Shown here: piece by piece, positions 25,501 through 33,279 of the stretch
How the letters are laid out: each line of letters starts with the position of its first letter
Position numbering within the stretch: the stretch's first letter is position 1
Assembly (NCBI GenBank): GCA_034679985.1
Contig: JAXITR010000005.1
Span: forward strand, 1-64,000
From: CAMDTE01 sp034679985
GTDB taxonomy: Bacteria; Bacteroidota; Bacteroidia; Flavobacteriales; Schleiferiaceae
Length of the DNA stretch: 64,000 nt
Direction of reading: 5' to 3'
Translations under genes and position numbers: made by a program
The notes under the pieces: model-generated
Seen by the model: only the letters and a program-made list of their open reading frames with translations
Databases searched by the model: none
Told to the model about the DNA's origin: nothing

Positions 25501-27060
25501 ATCTCGCAGCATCCGCAACAAGATTCGCTCCGGTTTAACGCCACCAAGGCCGTTTTCTTTTTGCGTCCCAGCGTGCTGAAAGGGGAGGGGGTACCGCATG
25601 TGGACGTGGCCGACGCCCGTGTTTTCCCGGATTCCAACCGTATTGTGGTGAACGCCCAGGCCTACATGCGTCCGTTGAAAAACGCCAAGATTACCGCACC
25701 ACGAACGGAAGCGCACCACCAAATGGAACAGGCCAATTTATTGGTGGAAGGTCGAAACAAATTTGGTGGAACGGCCACCTATCTGTACCGGGACGTCAAC
25801 GATCAAGTGTTGCCCATCGCTTTCAGTCGGGTACAGTCGGACAGTGGAGGCACCACCTACGGGCGAGGAGATTTGAGTAAAATTAAACCGTTCCCAATCA
25901 GCCCGTATTTTCAGTTTTATGGGGAAGCGAAGATGTTCTCCTCACAAGAACATTTGACTTTTGATGGTTTTACCACTATTACGGCGCAGTGCCCGTCGGT
26001 TTCCTCACAATACTTCCGAACCAAAAGTGTTGTGGATCCGTCAGACATTGTATTGGAATTGCCCAATCGGGATACGGCAAAAGGTCTCAATCGTGTCTTT
26101 AACGGAATCTACTTGGCTCAGGACTCTGCAGCACCTTATGCGGCGTTTATTGGACGAGGAGGGGCGCGGGCATCCGTGGAGTTGATTGGTGCGTACGGTG
26201 TCCTCTACTACGAGCCAGAGTTCAAACACTACGTGGTGACCACACGGCGCCGGATGGAGGATCCTGAAGCATCGGACAATGTACTGACACTAAACACGGA
26301 GACTTGTGTGGTGGAAGGCACAGGCCAGTTGCGCTTGGGCGAAAATACCGGATTGTTGGAGATGAAAACCTACGGAAGGATTGCGGCGGATTTGCGCAAA
26401 TCCACCATGGAGGCAGACGTTGCCCTCACGCTCCAGTTTCTATTTCAGCCGGATGTGTTGAAAGGGCTGGGGGCAGAGTTGGTTGCTGAGACCCCCGGCG
26501 ATTTTCTATCGGACGCGGTAGCAGAACTGTGTAATTTCAGTTTGGATCTGAAGGCACGTCAGGATTATTACCAAGAAGGGATCGCAGGCAAACTGCCGCG
26601 CCCCATGCGTACAACTCTTTTTGTGGACAACGCCCACCTCACTTGGGATGCCGGATTGCGCACATTCCGTTCCGACGGTCCCCTGGTTTTGGGCGGTGTG
26701 GCTGGAACGGCTTTGCATCGAAAGGTTGATGGAATCCTGGAATTGCGCAAAAAGTCGCGCGGCGACGAATTCACGTTGTACGTTAAAACCGCCGCAGAAT
26801 TGGAGCATTTCTTCCTGTACAAGCGAAACATTTTGCAGTTCTACAGCACGCACAAACCGTACATGGACGCCATCTTGGCCACAGAGCCAAACAAGCGAAG
26901 CATCGCACCCAAAGACGGCCAATCGCCCTTCGTGTACAACACCTCAACGCGCGGCAAAATGCGGTTGTTCTTAGAGAATCAGCCCGTTACCGTCGATGAT
27001 TCCGACGAGCCCACCGATCAATCCGGTTCCACACCTCCCGATTCGGGCGACGGAAACTAA
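22567..27060 (+). CDS. Very large exported protein of unknown function (1497 residues)
   Basis: The signal peptide is at residues 1-31 (FLVLLLPVVVATSARAQ). A helical N-terminal region to about 160 is followed by a long beta-rich body with repeated short strands (for example VSFLFASGDSLYHPKSEI and GEISLSLKGLESKGDLVYV). Residues of about 458-530 form a compact helical insert with helix-turn-helix-like spacing (SLSLKDMARAYGMGEQACEI). The C-terminus is an acidic, Ser/Pro/Asp-rich tail of about 25 residues without a T9SS domain or terminal aromatic. I recall similar uncharacterised proteins of about 1500 residues in Bacteroidota but know no function. The frame is continuous. Base composition looks more AT-rich from about 25.86 to 26.6 kb. 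Confidence 0.88.
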   Translation: MKPTFDSFLPRAIRWFLVLLLPVVVATSARAQSLKAFPTDPKAFEESFAKTFAALYGNKKAADQELIPFWAAWENQSPENQVKWIQLANGLVKKRATNLEPWMNYTEVFRAWCALEDEGVDDAWLEHSEELLKKAPLREYTDHFRQWKLIWYRGELFNDGNLVWRLAETPIAFGADPLPYVVLEAQQVRGRFKTDSTVVDAVNGKYYPTAHRLEVREGALVSWTRAGFSPDSLYAELGPFVLDASKPGWTADTATLYSKMYLREPALGKFEERLSVRSEEERATFPRFEGFEDRLVLTDFFPGVDYTGGFSVMGRKFFASVRQGRAQFVFKYDQKPALRLRAPRFLITPEALSSEQSAVSFLFASGDSLYHPKSEIRFDPATQEVRIRRPQVGLALVPFVDSYHGVDIYLDKIDWKTDQPAYFLGTLNLGTPAPMVVESRQYFRGDRFSSLQGLAAKNPLYLVDKIATSYNNSLSLKDMARAYGMGEQACEIFMMELAVMGFVRYDLERQWIDVQPKVREYILNDQAKRDYDVIQLVSEVATGMNAQVSLLTGDMDLVGIRELAVSDSQKVAFYPEKQRIVLKKGLDFDFDGVVKAGRFTFHGRQFRFTYVPFELAMATIDSMKFAVESFEAESDGRKRLVQVRNTLQNINGRLQIDHPQNKSSTKRYTEYPIFTSGKRSYVYYDKPSTYGGVYKRDKFNVEIAPFVIDSLDNTSTQGLKFDGVFTSAGIFPVMNQKIGVQRDYSLGFTAQTPASGWGAYGGKGTVVGEISLSLKGLESKGDLVYVRTRSQADPWVLFPDSTRGLALQSQLTALAGSATTGHPDMVGQKLQVQWYPYAATWKARTTRDSLAIYGKENGWFRGQLVYRPDKLSANGVLGLHRSETQSAEMALFAGSIKSNRADFRVRAADSGPWGFVLPNASANLDLVARKGTYVSNAGASRMQFPINQYASTMDRALWDIPKESVALSKGTVGAQAELISQHPQQDSLRFNATKAVFFLRPSVLKGEGVPHVDVADARVFPDSNRIVVNAQAYMRPLKNAKITAPRTEAHHQMEQANLLVEGRNKFGGTATYLYRDVNDQVLPIAFSRVQSDSGGTTYGRGDLSKIKPFPISPYFQFYGEAKMFSSQEHLTFDGFTTITAQCPSVSSQYFRTKSVVDPSDIVLELPNRDTAKGLNRVFNGIYLAQDSAAPYAAFIGRGGARASVELIGAYGVLYYEPEFKHYVVTTRRRMEDPEASDNVLTLNTETCVVEGTGQLRLGENTGLLEMKTYGRIAADLRKSTMEADVALTLQFLFQPDVLKGLGAELVAETPGDFLSDAVAELCNFSLDLKARQDYYQEGIAGKLPRPMRTTLFVDNAHLTWDAGLRTFRSDGPLVLGGVAGTALHRKVDGILELRKKSRGDEFTLYVKTAAELEHFFLYKRNILQFYSTHKPYMDAILATEPNKRSIAPKDGQSPFVYNTSTRGKMRLFLENQPVTVDDSDEPTDQSGSTPPDSGDGN

Positions 27061-27166
27061 GAGGTCATTGGCACCAGCTTGTGAAACTCTCTTGAGTGAA
27101 TGGATGGCGTCGGACAAGAGGCACGTAAGGGATCGGATGGATTCGGTGTTTTTTTTGAATCAATGC

Positions 27167-27196
27167 TTGGAGATTTCTACGCTCTTCGTATATTTG
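27167..27196 (+). promoter_or_regulatory. Promoter of tRNA-Arg (TTG, 19 nt, TATATTTG)
   Basis: -33 TTG at 27167-27169 and -7 TATATTTG at 27189-27196 are spaced by 19 nt. Transcription would start about 10 nt before the tRNA. The tRNA-Asp promoter has the same elements and spacing. Confidence 0.75.
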
Positions 27197-27213
27197 CACT
27201 CCCAATAGGGAAT

Positions 27214-27287
27214 GGCCCTGTAGCTCAACTGAATAGAGCACTTGACTACGGATCAAGAGGTTTTAGGTTTGAATCCTAACAGGGTCA
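27214..27287 (+). tRNA. tRNA-Arg (anticodon ACG)
   Basis: A 74-nt cloverleaf. Acceptor GGCCCTG pairs with CAGGGTC (one G-T pair), with discriminator A. The anticodon arm is CTTGA, loop CTACGGA, TCAAG, giving anticodon ACG (read as ICG). The T arm is TTAGG, TTTGAAT, CCTAA. CCA is not encoded. Confidence 0.95.
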
Positions 27288-27297
27288 CAAAGCGCTG

Positions 27298-27329
27298 AAA
27301 AGCCCGCTGCAACGCAGCGGGCTTTTTTT
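27298..27329 (+). terminator. Intrinsic terminator of tRNA-Arg
   Basis: A strong GC stem (AGCCCGCTGC / GCAGCGGGCT) with a short loop followed by seven T residues, 10 nt after the tRNA. Confidence 0.92.
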
Positions 27330-27510
27330 GTGCCATAGAGTTTAATCCGAGGTAATTAAGTCTCTCCCCAGATGCATCACTGGGAAAACCATTGAAACGC
27401 ATAGGGCGAAGTTCCACAACGAAAAATACTGTCCCTAAACTGAGGTAAGCCCCACAGAGGATCGTAAAGACTCCACAAGAACTGCAAAACGATTGTTGTT
27501 CATGGCGGTT
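27330..27510. other. Intergenic stretch without identifiable feature
   Basis: This is the gap between the tRNA-Arg terminator and the terminator of the minus-strand outer-membrane protein gene. It contains several stop codons in all frames. I see no promoter match, repeat or RNA structure that I can support. Confidence 0.5.
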
Positions 27511-27554
27511 AAAAAATCGACGAGCAACCCTTGCCTAGGCCCGAGTTGCTCGTC
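27511..27554 (-). terminator. Intrinsic terminator of the minus-strand gene pair
   Basis: A perfect 10-bp stem (GACGAGCAAC / GTTGCTCGTC; arms 27519-27528 and 27545-27554) is followed on the minus strand by six T residues (27511-27516). It sits 28 bp after the stop codon of the outer-membrane protein gene. Confidence 0.85.
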
Positions 27555-27582
27555 TCAAAAGAAGGAATTGCGGTTCCTGCCC

Positions 27583-29058
27583 TTATTTCTTTGATTTTTT
27601 CGCTGTTTTTTCTGCTGTTTTTTCAGCCGTTTTCACCGGTTTGTTGGCCATGCGCTCGGATTTTGGCTTGCGTTCAAAGAACACCAAATTCAATCCAATG
27701 CTCAAGTTTAGACGGTCCATGGTGGTTGGTAGGAGCAGTTGTTGCTCTGCCACTCCGTAGGACGGCAACATGGCAACAGTCGAACTTGCGATGTACAATT
27801 GAAGAGGTGGCAATATGCGCATTTGCAGCGCTGCTGAAAATTGGTTCGACATCGGCTGACTTTCAGACAAAAAGTAGGTGTAGGCGCCTGAAATCTGCAA
27901 ACCCTTCATCAAGTTTGCGTGGTATTCGGCAGCGATTGCAGAATAAGACAACGAAGGACGGGCAATTTGGGAATAACGAAGTCCAACGCTGTGCCATTTG
28001 GCTAAATCCCAATAGGCTGCAGCATGAATCGCTTGAAAGGGCTTGACGGTTTGGGTTGTTGGCGATACAAGGTCCATGCTCACCGCCAGCGAGTCTTGAA
28101 ACTCTTGTAAGAACGATTCCAAAGGATCAACACCCGTGTCGGCAGCATTCCATTGGAAACCTGATGTGGTGAGTGCGTTGTTTACGGATATTTGAAATCC
28201 GCGCGAAACACTTGCGCGCGCGCCAAGGCCCACTACAGATCCGGTCAATCTTAATCTTTTCATTGGCCGGTACGTGGCGCCCAGGTCAAAACTGGAGTAG
28301 GATGGAATCAAATTCACCAATTCCCTTATTTCTTCGGAAGAGAGATTGGATAGATAGTTCTCCAGCTCGTCCGCATTTTGGCCCATCGAACGATCCAAGA
28401 CACCGTAGTACGCAAGGTTTCCTTGTGCCGCCAAAGACAGTTCGTTTAAGCCATTCGGCAGTGCGGTTGAATTGAAATGCAAATCGTCAAAACGAACTCC
28501 CCCTTCGGCAAGTACAAAGGTTCTGTTGTAGGTTGCCCCAACGCGCCATTTTGGATTCAATTTAACTTGCACCCCAATATTTGTTGAAAGGCGTTCGGAG
28601 ATCTCAAAAGCTAAGTCGCTGAAGTTGCCTTGGTAGTTGGGGTCGATGTTGCCGTTTAGGTCGCGCATTCCGTTCAGCGCAAATCGGGCCAAATCGTTGT
28701 CCAATGCAAATCGGGCATCCAAGTGATTTCGGATGCCGCCAAAGAGCAAAACATTCTTGCCCAATTTCGTTCCTACGTTCAGGATTTCAGCATCCAACTG
28801 CAAAGTTATTTGTTCGGTTGGGGTGGTGAAGCCGGTGAAATTACTGTTTACATCGCCCAAATACTGAGACAACGGTCGGGTAAACTGCAAATTGGTGGTA
28901 ACGTTGGGCAATCCCAGCCAGAAGGCAGTACGGATTTCAGCACCCGGATTCATTTTTAAGGTATTCGGATTGCCGCGCATTCCAAAAAGAAGCGATTCTT
29001 GAGCGCTGGCAGAGGCCGTCAGAGCAACCGCCACGGAGAAAATAAGGAACTTTTTCAT
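27583..29058 (-). CDS. Outer-membrane beta-barrel-like protein, DUF5723 type
   Basis: 491 residues with a signal peptide (MKKFLIFSVAVALTASASAQ). The N-terminal motif FGMRGNPNTLKMNPG matches the start of DUF5723 proteins, which are Bacteroidota outer-membrane proteins of unknown role. Alternating strand patterns continue to residue 465, consistent with a beta-barrel. The last 25 residues are a Lys/Ala/Glu-rich tail containing a repeated KTAEKTAEKTA unit that would lie outside the barrel. It is 10 bp downstream of the lipoprotein gene, so the two are probably co-transcribed and may act together at the outer membrane. Confidence 0.7.
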   Translation of the reverse strand: MKKFLIFSVAVALTASASAQESLLFGMRGNPNTLKMNPGAEIRTAFWLGLPNVTTNLQFTRPLSQYLGDVNSNFTGFTTPTEQITLQLDAEILNVGTKLGKNVLLFGGIRNHLDARFALDNDLARFALNGMRDLNGNIDPNYQGNFSDLAFEISERLSTNIGVQVKLNPKWRVGATYNRTFVLAEGGVRFDDLHFNSTALPNGLNELSLAAQGNLAYYGVLDRSMGQNADELENYLSNLSSEEIRELVNLIPSYSSFDLGATYRPMKRLRLTGSVVGLGARASVSRGFQISVNNALTTSGFQWNAADTGVDPLESFLQEFQDSLAVSMDLVSPTTQTVKPFQAIHAAAYWDLAKWHSVGLRYSQIARPSLSYSAIAAEYHANLMKGLQISGAYTYFLSESQPMSNQFSAALQMRILPPLQLYIASSTVAMLPSYGVAEQQLLLPTTMDRLNLSIGLNLVFFERKPKSERMANKPVKTAEKTAEKTAKKSKK

Positions 29059-29068
29059 GGTTGATTGC

Positions 29069-31171
29069 TCAGTTTACGGTGTATTCTAAATCCACTTCGA
29101 TGCCCAACAGGATGCGCAGGGCAGAGGTAGTCAACAACTTAACCGGTACTGTGCCGTTGTTGGAAGTTGCCATTACTGCTTGAATTTCGCAAACAGAACT
29201 GCCCAAAACTTTTTCTGCTGCCGCAGCGTCTAAATCCAAGGTAGCCGTGTTTTGAACCGGAGCGGTTACCAGACCGGTTGCGGGATCCACCGTGCCGCTT
29301 TGCAGCAAGGTTAATGTTTCGTTGTGCGTCAATACTCCGGTTGAATCGAAGAAATTTAACACCAAGGTTACGCCCAAGGGCAAGCTGTTGACCGAACCCA
29401 AATGCAACTTCGCCCCGTTCACCACCACCGGCAAGTCGCCCAAATTCATGTTGGCCAATTCAATGGAGTCTGTAAATCCAATACCGCTTGCGCGGAAATA
29501 GAAGGGCAATTCCAGGAGCAGATCACCAGAAATTCCGCTGGTGCTGGTGACGAAATTGGAGGTCCCATTCGCTACCGTGTCCGCATTGATTAGAACGCGC
29601 CCACCGTACGAAAACGTTTCCTTTGGAAGCGTTAATAGGTTGACAATGTTGGAATTGTTCTTGTCAATGGTCAGCGTTCCGGACACCGTTTGTCCCATTT
29701 GGGCAACAGTAGGGAAGGGCAAGGTCAACGCCGGTGCGTTCAAAGGCGAGGCTTGGTTGTTCGCGGTATAGGAGGTCATTTCCAACTCCATCGTCAAGGG
29801 TAAGCCAATGCTGTTGTCAATGTTCATCGAAATAGATGGCTCCGCAAAGGAGATGGAACCGCCCAATTTGTTGATGGCATCTACCGCCAATTGAATGGAG
29901 TCCGCAGCTATCTCGACGGTGTCCTGCCCAAAAAATCCTTTGAGGTGACCAAACTGAATCCCGTTCATGGTGAAACTCATGGCCAAGGAACTGGAGGAGT
30001 CCAGTTGAACCAGGTTACCGGACGAGACAATAGAAGCACTGTAGGAAATAGGCAGTTGGTTGTACGGCTGCGCCGGGTTAGACGCCAAGTTGAATACCGC
30101 GTTGCTCAAGGGAATGCTGCCCGTGGTTGTTTGCCCCGGCGGTACCGTAATGGTCTGAGATACCGTTTGGCCGTTGATCGTTGCGCTGCTGAATTCCAGC
30201 AACATTTGCAAGGTTTCTGGAAGTGCGGAGTTGAAACTGTAATCGAACGAACCGGCATTCAGTTTGAGTTCTTTCAATTTAACGCCCTGCGCGGCACCAA
30301 AATCCACCGTCAATGTTTCGTCCACCACCTGCTGCGACTGCACCTGAGCGGTGGCACTCCAAATCTGCAATCCGGTGCCTGAAACGTTCACTTTAAGAAG
30401 GGCGTTGGTGTCAATGGGAACATAGGTGGACGGAATTCCTAATGTTCCAGCACCGGGCGATGAGAAATTCTTCAATTTAAACCGGACATTGCCGGGCAAG
30501 GTTTTTCCGGCCAAGTTTGCAACAGAAACTGAGGAGTCTTGGCTGGCAAGACTGGTGAAAACAAAAGTCAGCAACTCGGTTCCCTGCACGTCGGTGATCG
30601 CTAGGGTGGAAGAAATGGGTACGGGATACTTATTGACCAATTTCATGCTCAATTGGCCGCCGGAAAAAGAAGCCGTCGAGAACGTAGTGATGTTGGCGCC
30701 CGCCAAATCTCCTGGATTTTGTACCGGAAGGTTGGGAACGTAGCTGTTGCCTCCGTGAGCAGATTTAATCAAATTGGCCGTGCCGGGTGGATTCGTTATG
30801 TTTCGCACCAACTTTCCAAATCGAACTGAAGATCCAAAAGTGACGTTTGGTATGTTTACCACGCCCATGGAAAAGGACTCATTGGTAGGGGATTGATTGG
30901 GAATTTCCACGATATCGCCAACCTGCAGGTCAAACAAATCCGGTTGGCTGTAAACCAGTCGGTACAATCCGTTGGGATCGGTGCTGATCATGGAGGAGTC
31001 TGGTTTAAAAACGTCTCCAATGGTCAAATCGGCTTGGCCCAATGGGAAAACAAACCCTGGACGAAGGGTAATGTCCAAGTCGTCTGGGTTCAGGTATTCG
31101 CGCTGGCAAGCTCCGAAGATCAGGCCGACGGCGCCCAGAACCAAAACAGTCCTTTTTTTGGTGTGTAGCAT
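29069..31171 (-). CDS. Large lipoprotein of unknown function
   Basis: 700 residues from the ATG at 31171; an alternative start at 31219 is upstream of the predicted transcription start and is rejected. A lipoprotein signal with lipobox IFGAC puts the lipidated cysteine near residue 22 (ACQREYLNPDD). The mature protein is beta-rich and Ser/Thr/Asn-rich, with several repeated-looking strand blocks such as PALTLPFPTVAQMGQTVSGT and IEIADSIQL-like segments. It has no catalytic motif that I recognise. It is the first gene of a two-gene unit with the DUF5723-like protein, suggesting a shared outer-membrane complex. No family name can be given. Confidence 0.8.
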   Translation of the reverse strand: MLHTKKRTVLVLGAVGLIFGACQREYLNPDDLDITLRPGFVFPLGQADLTIGDVFKPDSSMISTDPNGLYRLVYSQPDLFDLQVGDIVEIPNQSPTNESFSMGVVNIPNVTFGSSVRFGKLVRNITNPPGTANLIKSAHGGNSYVPNLPVQNPGDLAGANITTFSTASFSGGQLSMKLVNKYPVPISSTLAITDVQGTELLTFVFTSLASQDSSVSVANLAGKTLPGNVRFKLKNFSSPGAGTLGIPSTYVPIDTNALLKVNVSGTGLQIWSATAQVQSQQVVDETLTVDFGAAQGVKLKELKLNAGSFDYSFNSALPETLQMLLEFSSATINGQTVSQTITVPPGQTTTGSIPLSNAVFNLASNPAQPYNQLPISYSASIVSSGNLVQLDSSSSLAMSFTMNGIQFGHLKGFFGQDTVEIAADSIQLAVDAINKLGGSISFAEPSISMNIDNSIGLPLTMELEMTSYTANNQASPLNAPALTLPFPTVAQMGQTVSGTLTIDKNNSNIVNLLTLPKETFSYGGRVLINADTVANGTSNFVTSTSGISGDLLLELPFYFRASGIGFTDSIELANMNLGDLPVVVNGAKLHLGSVNSLPLGVTLVLNFFDSTGVLTHNETLTLLQSGTVDPATGLVTAPVQNTATLDLDAAAAEKVLGSSVCEIQAVMATSNNGTVPVKLLTTSALRILLGIEVDLEYTVN

Positions 31172-31206
31172 GCCTAAATGAGGTTTAATTTTGGTGGTGT
31201 GTTGGC

Positions 31207-31214
31207 AAAGGTAC
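31207..31214 (-). promoter_or_regulatory. -7 element TACCTTTG for the lipoprotein/DUF5723 unit
   Basis: An exact TAnnTTTG match 35 nt upstream of the ATG at 31171. It decides against the longer start at 31219, which would lie upstream of the transcript. Confidence 0.5.
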
Positions 31215-31256
31215 ATCAATCCCGTGGCGTCACCGATTACCTAAATGTAAGGAACT

Positions 31257-32528
31257 ATGAACGTTGAAGTTATTGCCATTGGAGATGAATTGCTTTTGGG
31301 GCAAACCATCAACACCAATGCTGCTTGGTTGGGTTTGGAATTGGCAAAAGTTGGCGGTACCGTAGTTCGGTCAACGGTTTTAGCGGATTCTCCAGACGCC
31401 ATTGTTTCGGCACTTGAAAACGTTCTACCGGAAACGGAGTTGGTGGTTTTGACGGGCGGACTGGGGCCCACGAAGGACGATTTAACCAAAAAAGTATTGA
31501 CCGACTATTTTGGCGGCGAACTGGTGTATCAACCGTCGGTTTTTTCGCACATAGAAGACTTGTTCAAAACGTTGGGACGCGTACCGTCCGAACTCAATAG
31601 AGAGCAGGCTTTTCTCCCCAACAACGCCACCCTGCTGTACAATTCGGTGGGCACGGCCATGGGCATGGCCTGGGACTTGGACGGAAAGCGGTACGTCAGT
31701 TTGCCCGGGGTTCCGTACGAAATGAAGCACTTGGCCGAAGGGTTCATTTTGCCTTGGGTTCAAGAGAAAAGTAAGTTTTGGATACAAAACCGCACCGTTC
31801 GAACGCAGGGAGTGCCTGAATCCGAGTTGGCCGATCGAATCAGCGCTTGGGAAGACGCCTTGCCTTCGTTTGTGAAATTAGCGTATTTGCCAGCACCCGG
31901 TTTGGTTAAACTCCGACTGTCCGTTCGCGTGCCTAAAGAGGCTGCAGAGGCGGCAAAACAGGAGGTAGAGATGCAAGTGCAAGCACTGGTGCAACTGCTT
32001 GGAGCCGCTTATTTTGGCGAAGGAGATCGTGCCTTGGAAGAAGTTGTGGGCGATGCCCTGGTGGGTATTGGCCAAACCGTGGCAACCGCTGAAAGCTGCA
32101 CGGGAGGAGCCGTGGGTGCTGCGTTGACGTCTGTTCCGGGATCCAGCCGGTACTTCGTTGGCGGAATTCAGGCCTATTCCAACAGCATAAAAACGCAATT
32201 ACTTGGGGTAGAAGAGGCTGCGCTGGTGGTGCACGGCGCCGTTTCCGAGGTGGTGGCGAAAGCAATGGCCAGCGGGGTGCGGAAGCGTTTGGGCACGGAT
32301 TGGGCCGTCGCAACCACGGGTGTGGCGGGTCCCGACGGTGGGTCTGTAGAAAAACCGGTGGGAACCGTTTGGATTGCAGTGGCCGGGCCCGACGGTTGCC
32401 GTGCGGAGCGTTTCCAAATGGGGAAAGATCGCGGCAGAAACATCCAGAAAACAGTTCAAGCGGCCATGAATATGCTCCGACAACGGGTTGTTGGTGCGTC
32501 GCAACCAGGCCTTGCGTCCGAAGAATGA
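31257..32528 (+). CDS. cinA: CinA family nicotinamide-nucleotide amidase / ADP-ribose pyrophosphatase-like protein
   Basis: 423 residues. The N-terminal half (about 1-170) is a MoaB/MogA-like COG1058 domain (VEVIAIGDELLLGQTINTN, LTGGLGPTKDDLT) that in CinA proteins acts on ADP-ribose. The C-terminal half (about 255-410) is the PncC amidase domain (TAESCTGGAVGAAL, QAYSNSIKTQLLGV, ATTGVAGPDGG), which deamidates NMN in pyridine-nucleotide recycling. The full two-domain length is present. It starts the long plus-strand gene run; 85 bp separate it from the divergent lipoprotein gene. Confidence 0.93.
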   Translation: MNVEVIAIGDELLLGQTINTNAAWLGLELAKVGGTVVRSTVLADSPDAIVSALENVLPETELVVLTGGLGPTKDDLTKKVLTDYFGGELVYQPSVFSHIEDLFKTLGRVPSELNREQAFLPNNATLLYNSVGTAMGMAWDLDGKRYVSLPGVPYEMKHLAEGFILPWVQEKSKFWIQNRTVRTQGVPESELADRISAWEDALPSFVKLAYLPAPGLVKLRLSVRVPKEAAEAAKQEVEMQVQALVQLLGAAYFGEGDRALEEVVGDALVGIGQTVATAESCTGGAVGAALTSVPGSSRYFVGGIQAYSNSIKTQLLGVEEAALVVHGAVSEVVAKAMASGVRKRLGTDWAVATTGVAGPDGGSVEKPVGTVWIAVAGPDGCRAERFQMGKDRGRNIQKTVQAAMNMLRQRVVGASQPGLASEE

Positions 32529-32569
32529 ACCCCCAAATGCATCAATTGCAGGAAGAGTTGAAGATTTCG

Positions 32570-32599
32570 TTGGTTTTTTCGATTTTTATTGTAAATTTG
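32570..32599 (+). promoter_or_regulatory. Promoter of rpmB-rpmG-DUF4295 (TTG, 19 nt, TAAATTTG)
   Basis: TTG at 32570-32572 and TAAATTTG at 32592-32599 have the 19-nt spacing seen for both tRNA promoters. The leader to the rpmB ATG is about 15 nt. Confidence 0.7.
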
Positions 32600-32620
32600 C
32601 GACCCTAATAAAGCGCGACC

Positions 32621-32860
32621 ATGTCACGAGTGTGTGAATTGACGGGAAAGAAGGCCATGACTGGCAATTACGTGTCTTTCTCGAACAAGAAGAATAAGCG
32701 CAAGTTCAGCGTGAACTTGCTCCGCAAGCGTTTTTACGTTGCGGCAGAAGATAAGTGGGTTGTCCTGCGAATCTCTGCAGCTGCTTTGAAAACGGTGAAC
32801 AAGAAGGGAATCGATGCCGTTTTGGCCGATGCTCGTTCGAACGGATTTACGACCAAATAA
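32621..32860 (+). CDS. rpmB: 50S ribosomal protein L28
   Basis: 79 residues, the usual length. The start SRVCELTGKKAMTGN and the KRKFSVNLLRKRFYV segment are typical of L28, a large-subunit protein. Only one cysteine of the possible zinc ribbon remains, so it is of the zinc-independent type. It is first in a ribosomal set with rpmG 12 bp downstream. Confidence 0.97.
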   Translation: MSRVCELTGKKAMTGNYVSFSNKKNKRKFSVNLLRKRFYVAAEDKWVVLRISAAALKTVNKKGIDAVLADARSNGFTTK

Positions 32861-32872
32861 CCGCATTGAGCC

Positions 32873-33055
32873 ATGGCTAAGAGAGGCAATCGCGTCCAAG
32901 TAATCTTGGAGTGCACCGAGCACAAGGAATCTGGCAAACCCGGAACTTCTCGTTACATCACAACGAAGAACAAGAAGAATACCCCGGATCGCATGGAGAT
33001 CAAGAAGTTCAACCCCATCCTTCGCCGCATGACGGTGCACAAGGAAATCAAATAA
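32873..33055 (+). CDS. rpmG: 50S ribosomal protein L33
   Basis: 60 residues. VILECTEHKESGKPGTSRY and ITTKNKKNTPDRMEIKKFNP-like sequences are L33 signatures. The paired CxxC zinc motifs are absent, so this is the zinc-free form. It lies 12 bp after rpmB and 8 bp before the DUF4295 gene. Confidence 0.97.
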   Translation: MAKRGNRVQVILECTEHKESGKPGTSRYITTKNKKNTPDRMEIKKFNPILRRMTVHKEIK

Positions 33056-33063
33056 GGTGAATC

Positions 33064-33216
33064 ATGGCAAAGAAAGTAGTTGCTACCCTGAAGAAAGAAG
33101 GATCCGTGATGTACACACGTGTTATCAAGATGACGCGCAGTGACAAATCCGGTGCATACACCTTTGAAGAAAAAATCATCAACAAAGACCAGTCAGCTGA
33201 CTTTTTCAAAGGTTGA
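33064..33216 (+). CDS. DUF4295 small basic protein
   Basis: 50 residues beginning MAKKVVATLKKEG and ending ADFFKG, very Lys-rich. The size, sequence style and place directly after rpmG match DUF4295, a short protein found in Bacteroidota at this exact locus. Its constant linkage suggests a ribosome-associated role, which is an inference. An intrinsic terminator follows 24 bp later, closing the three-gene operon. Confidence 0.85.
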   Translation: MAKKVVATLKKEGSVMYTRVIKMTRSDKSGAYTFEEKIINKDQSADFFKG

Positions 33217-33240
33217 TCTTTGTTCGGTTGAATGAAAACC

Positions 33241-33267
33241 AAAACCGCTCCTAGGGGCGGTTTTTTT
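33241..33267 (+). terminator. Intrinsic terminator of the ribosomal-protein operon
   Basis: Stem AAAACCGC / GCGGTTTT with an 8-nt loop and a seven-T run. The ftsY start is only 13 nt downstream. Confidence 0.9.
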
Positions 33268-33268
33268 G

Positions 33269-33276
33269 TACCTTTT
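33269..33276 (+). promoter_or_regulatory. Possible -7 element TACCTTTT for ftsY
   Basis: One mismatch to TAnnTTTG, beginning 2 nt after the terminator T-run and ending 3 nt before the ftsY ATG. Confidence 0.3.
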
Positions 33277-33279
33277 CGC

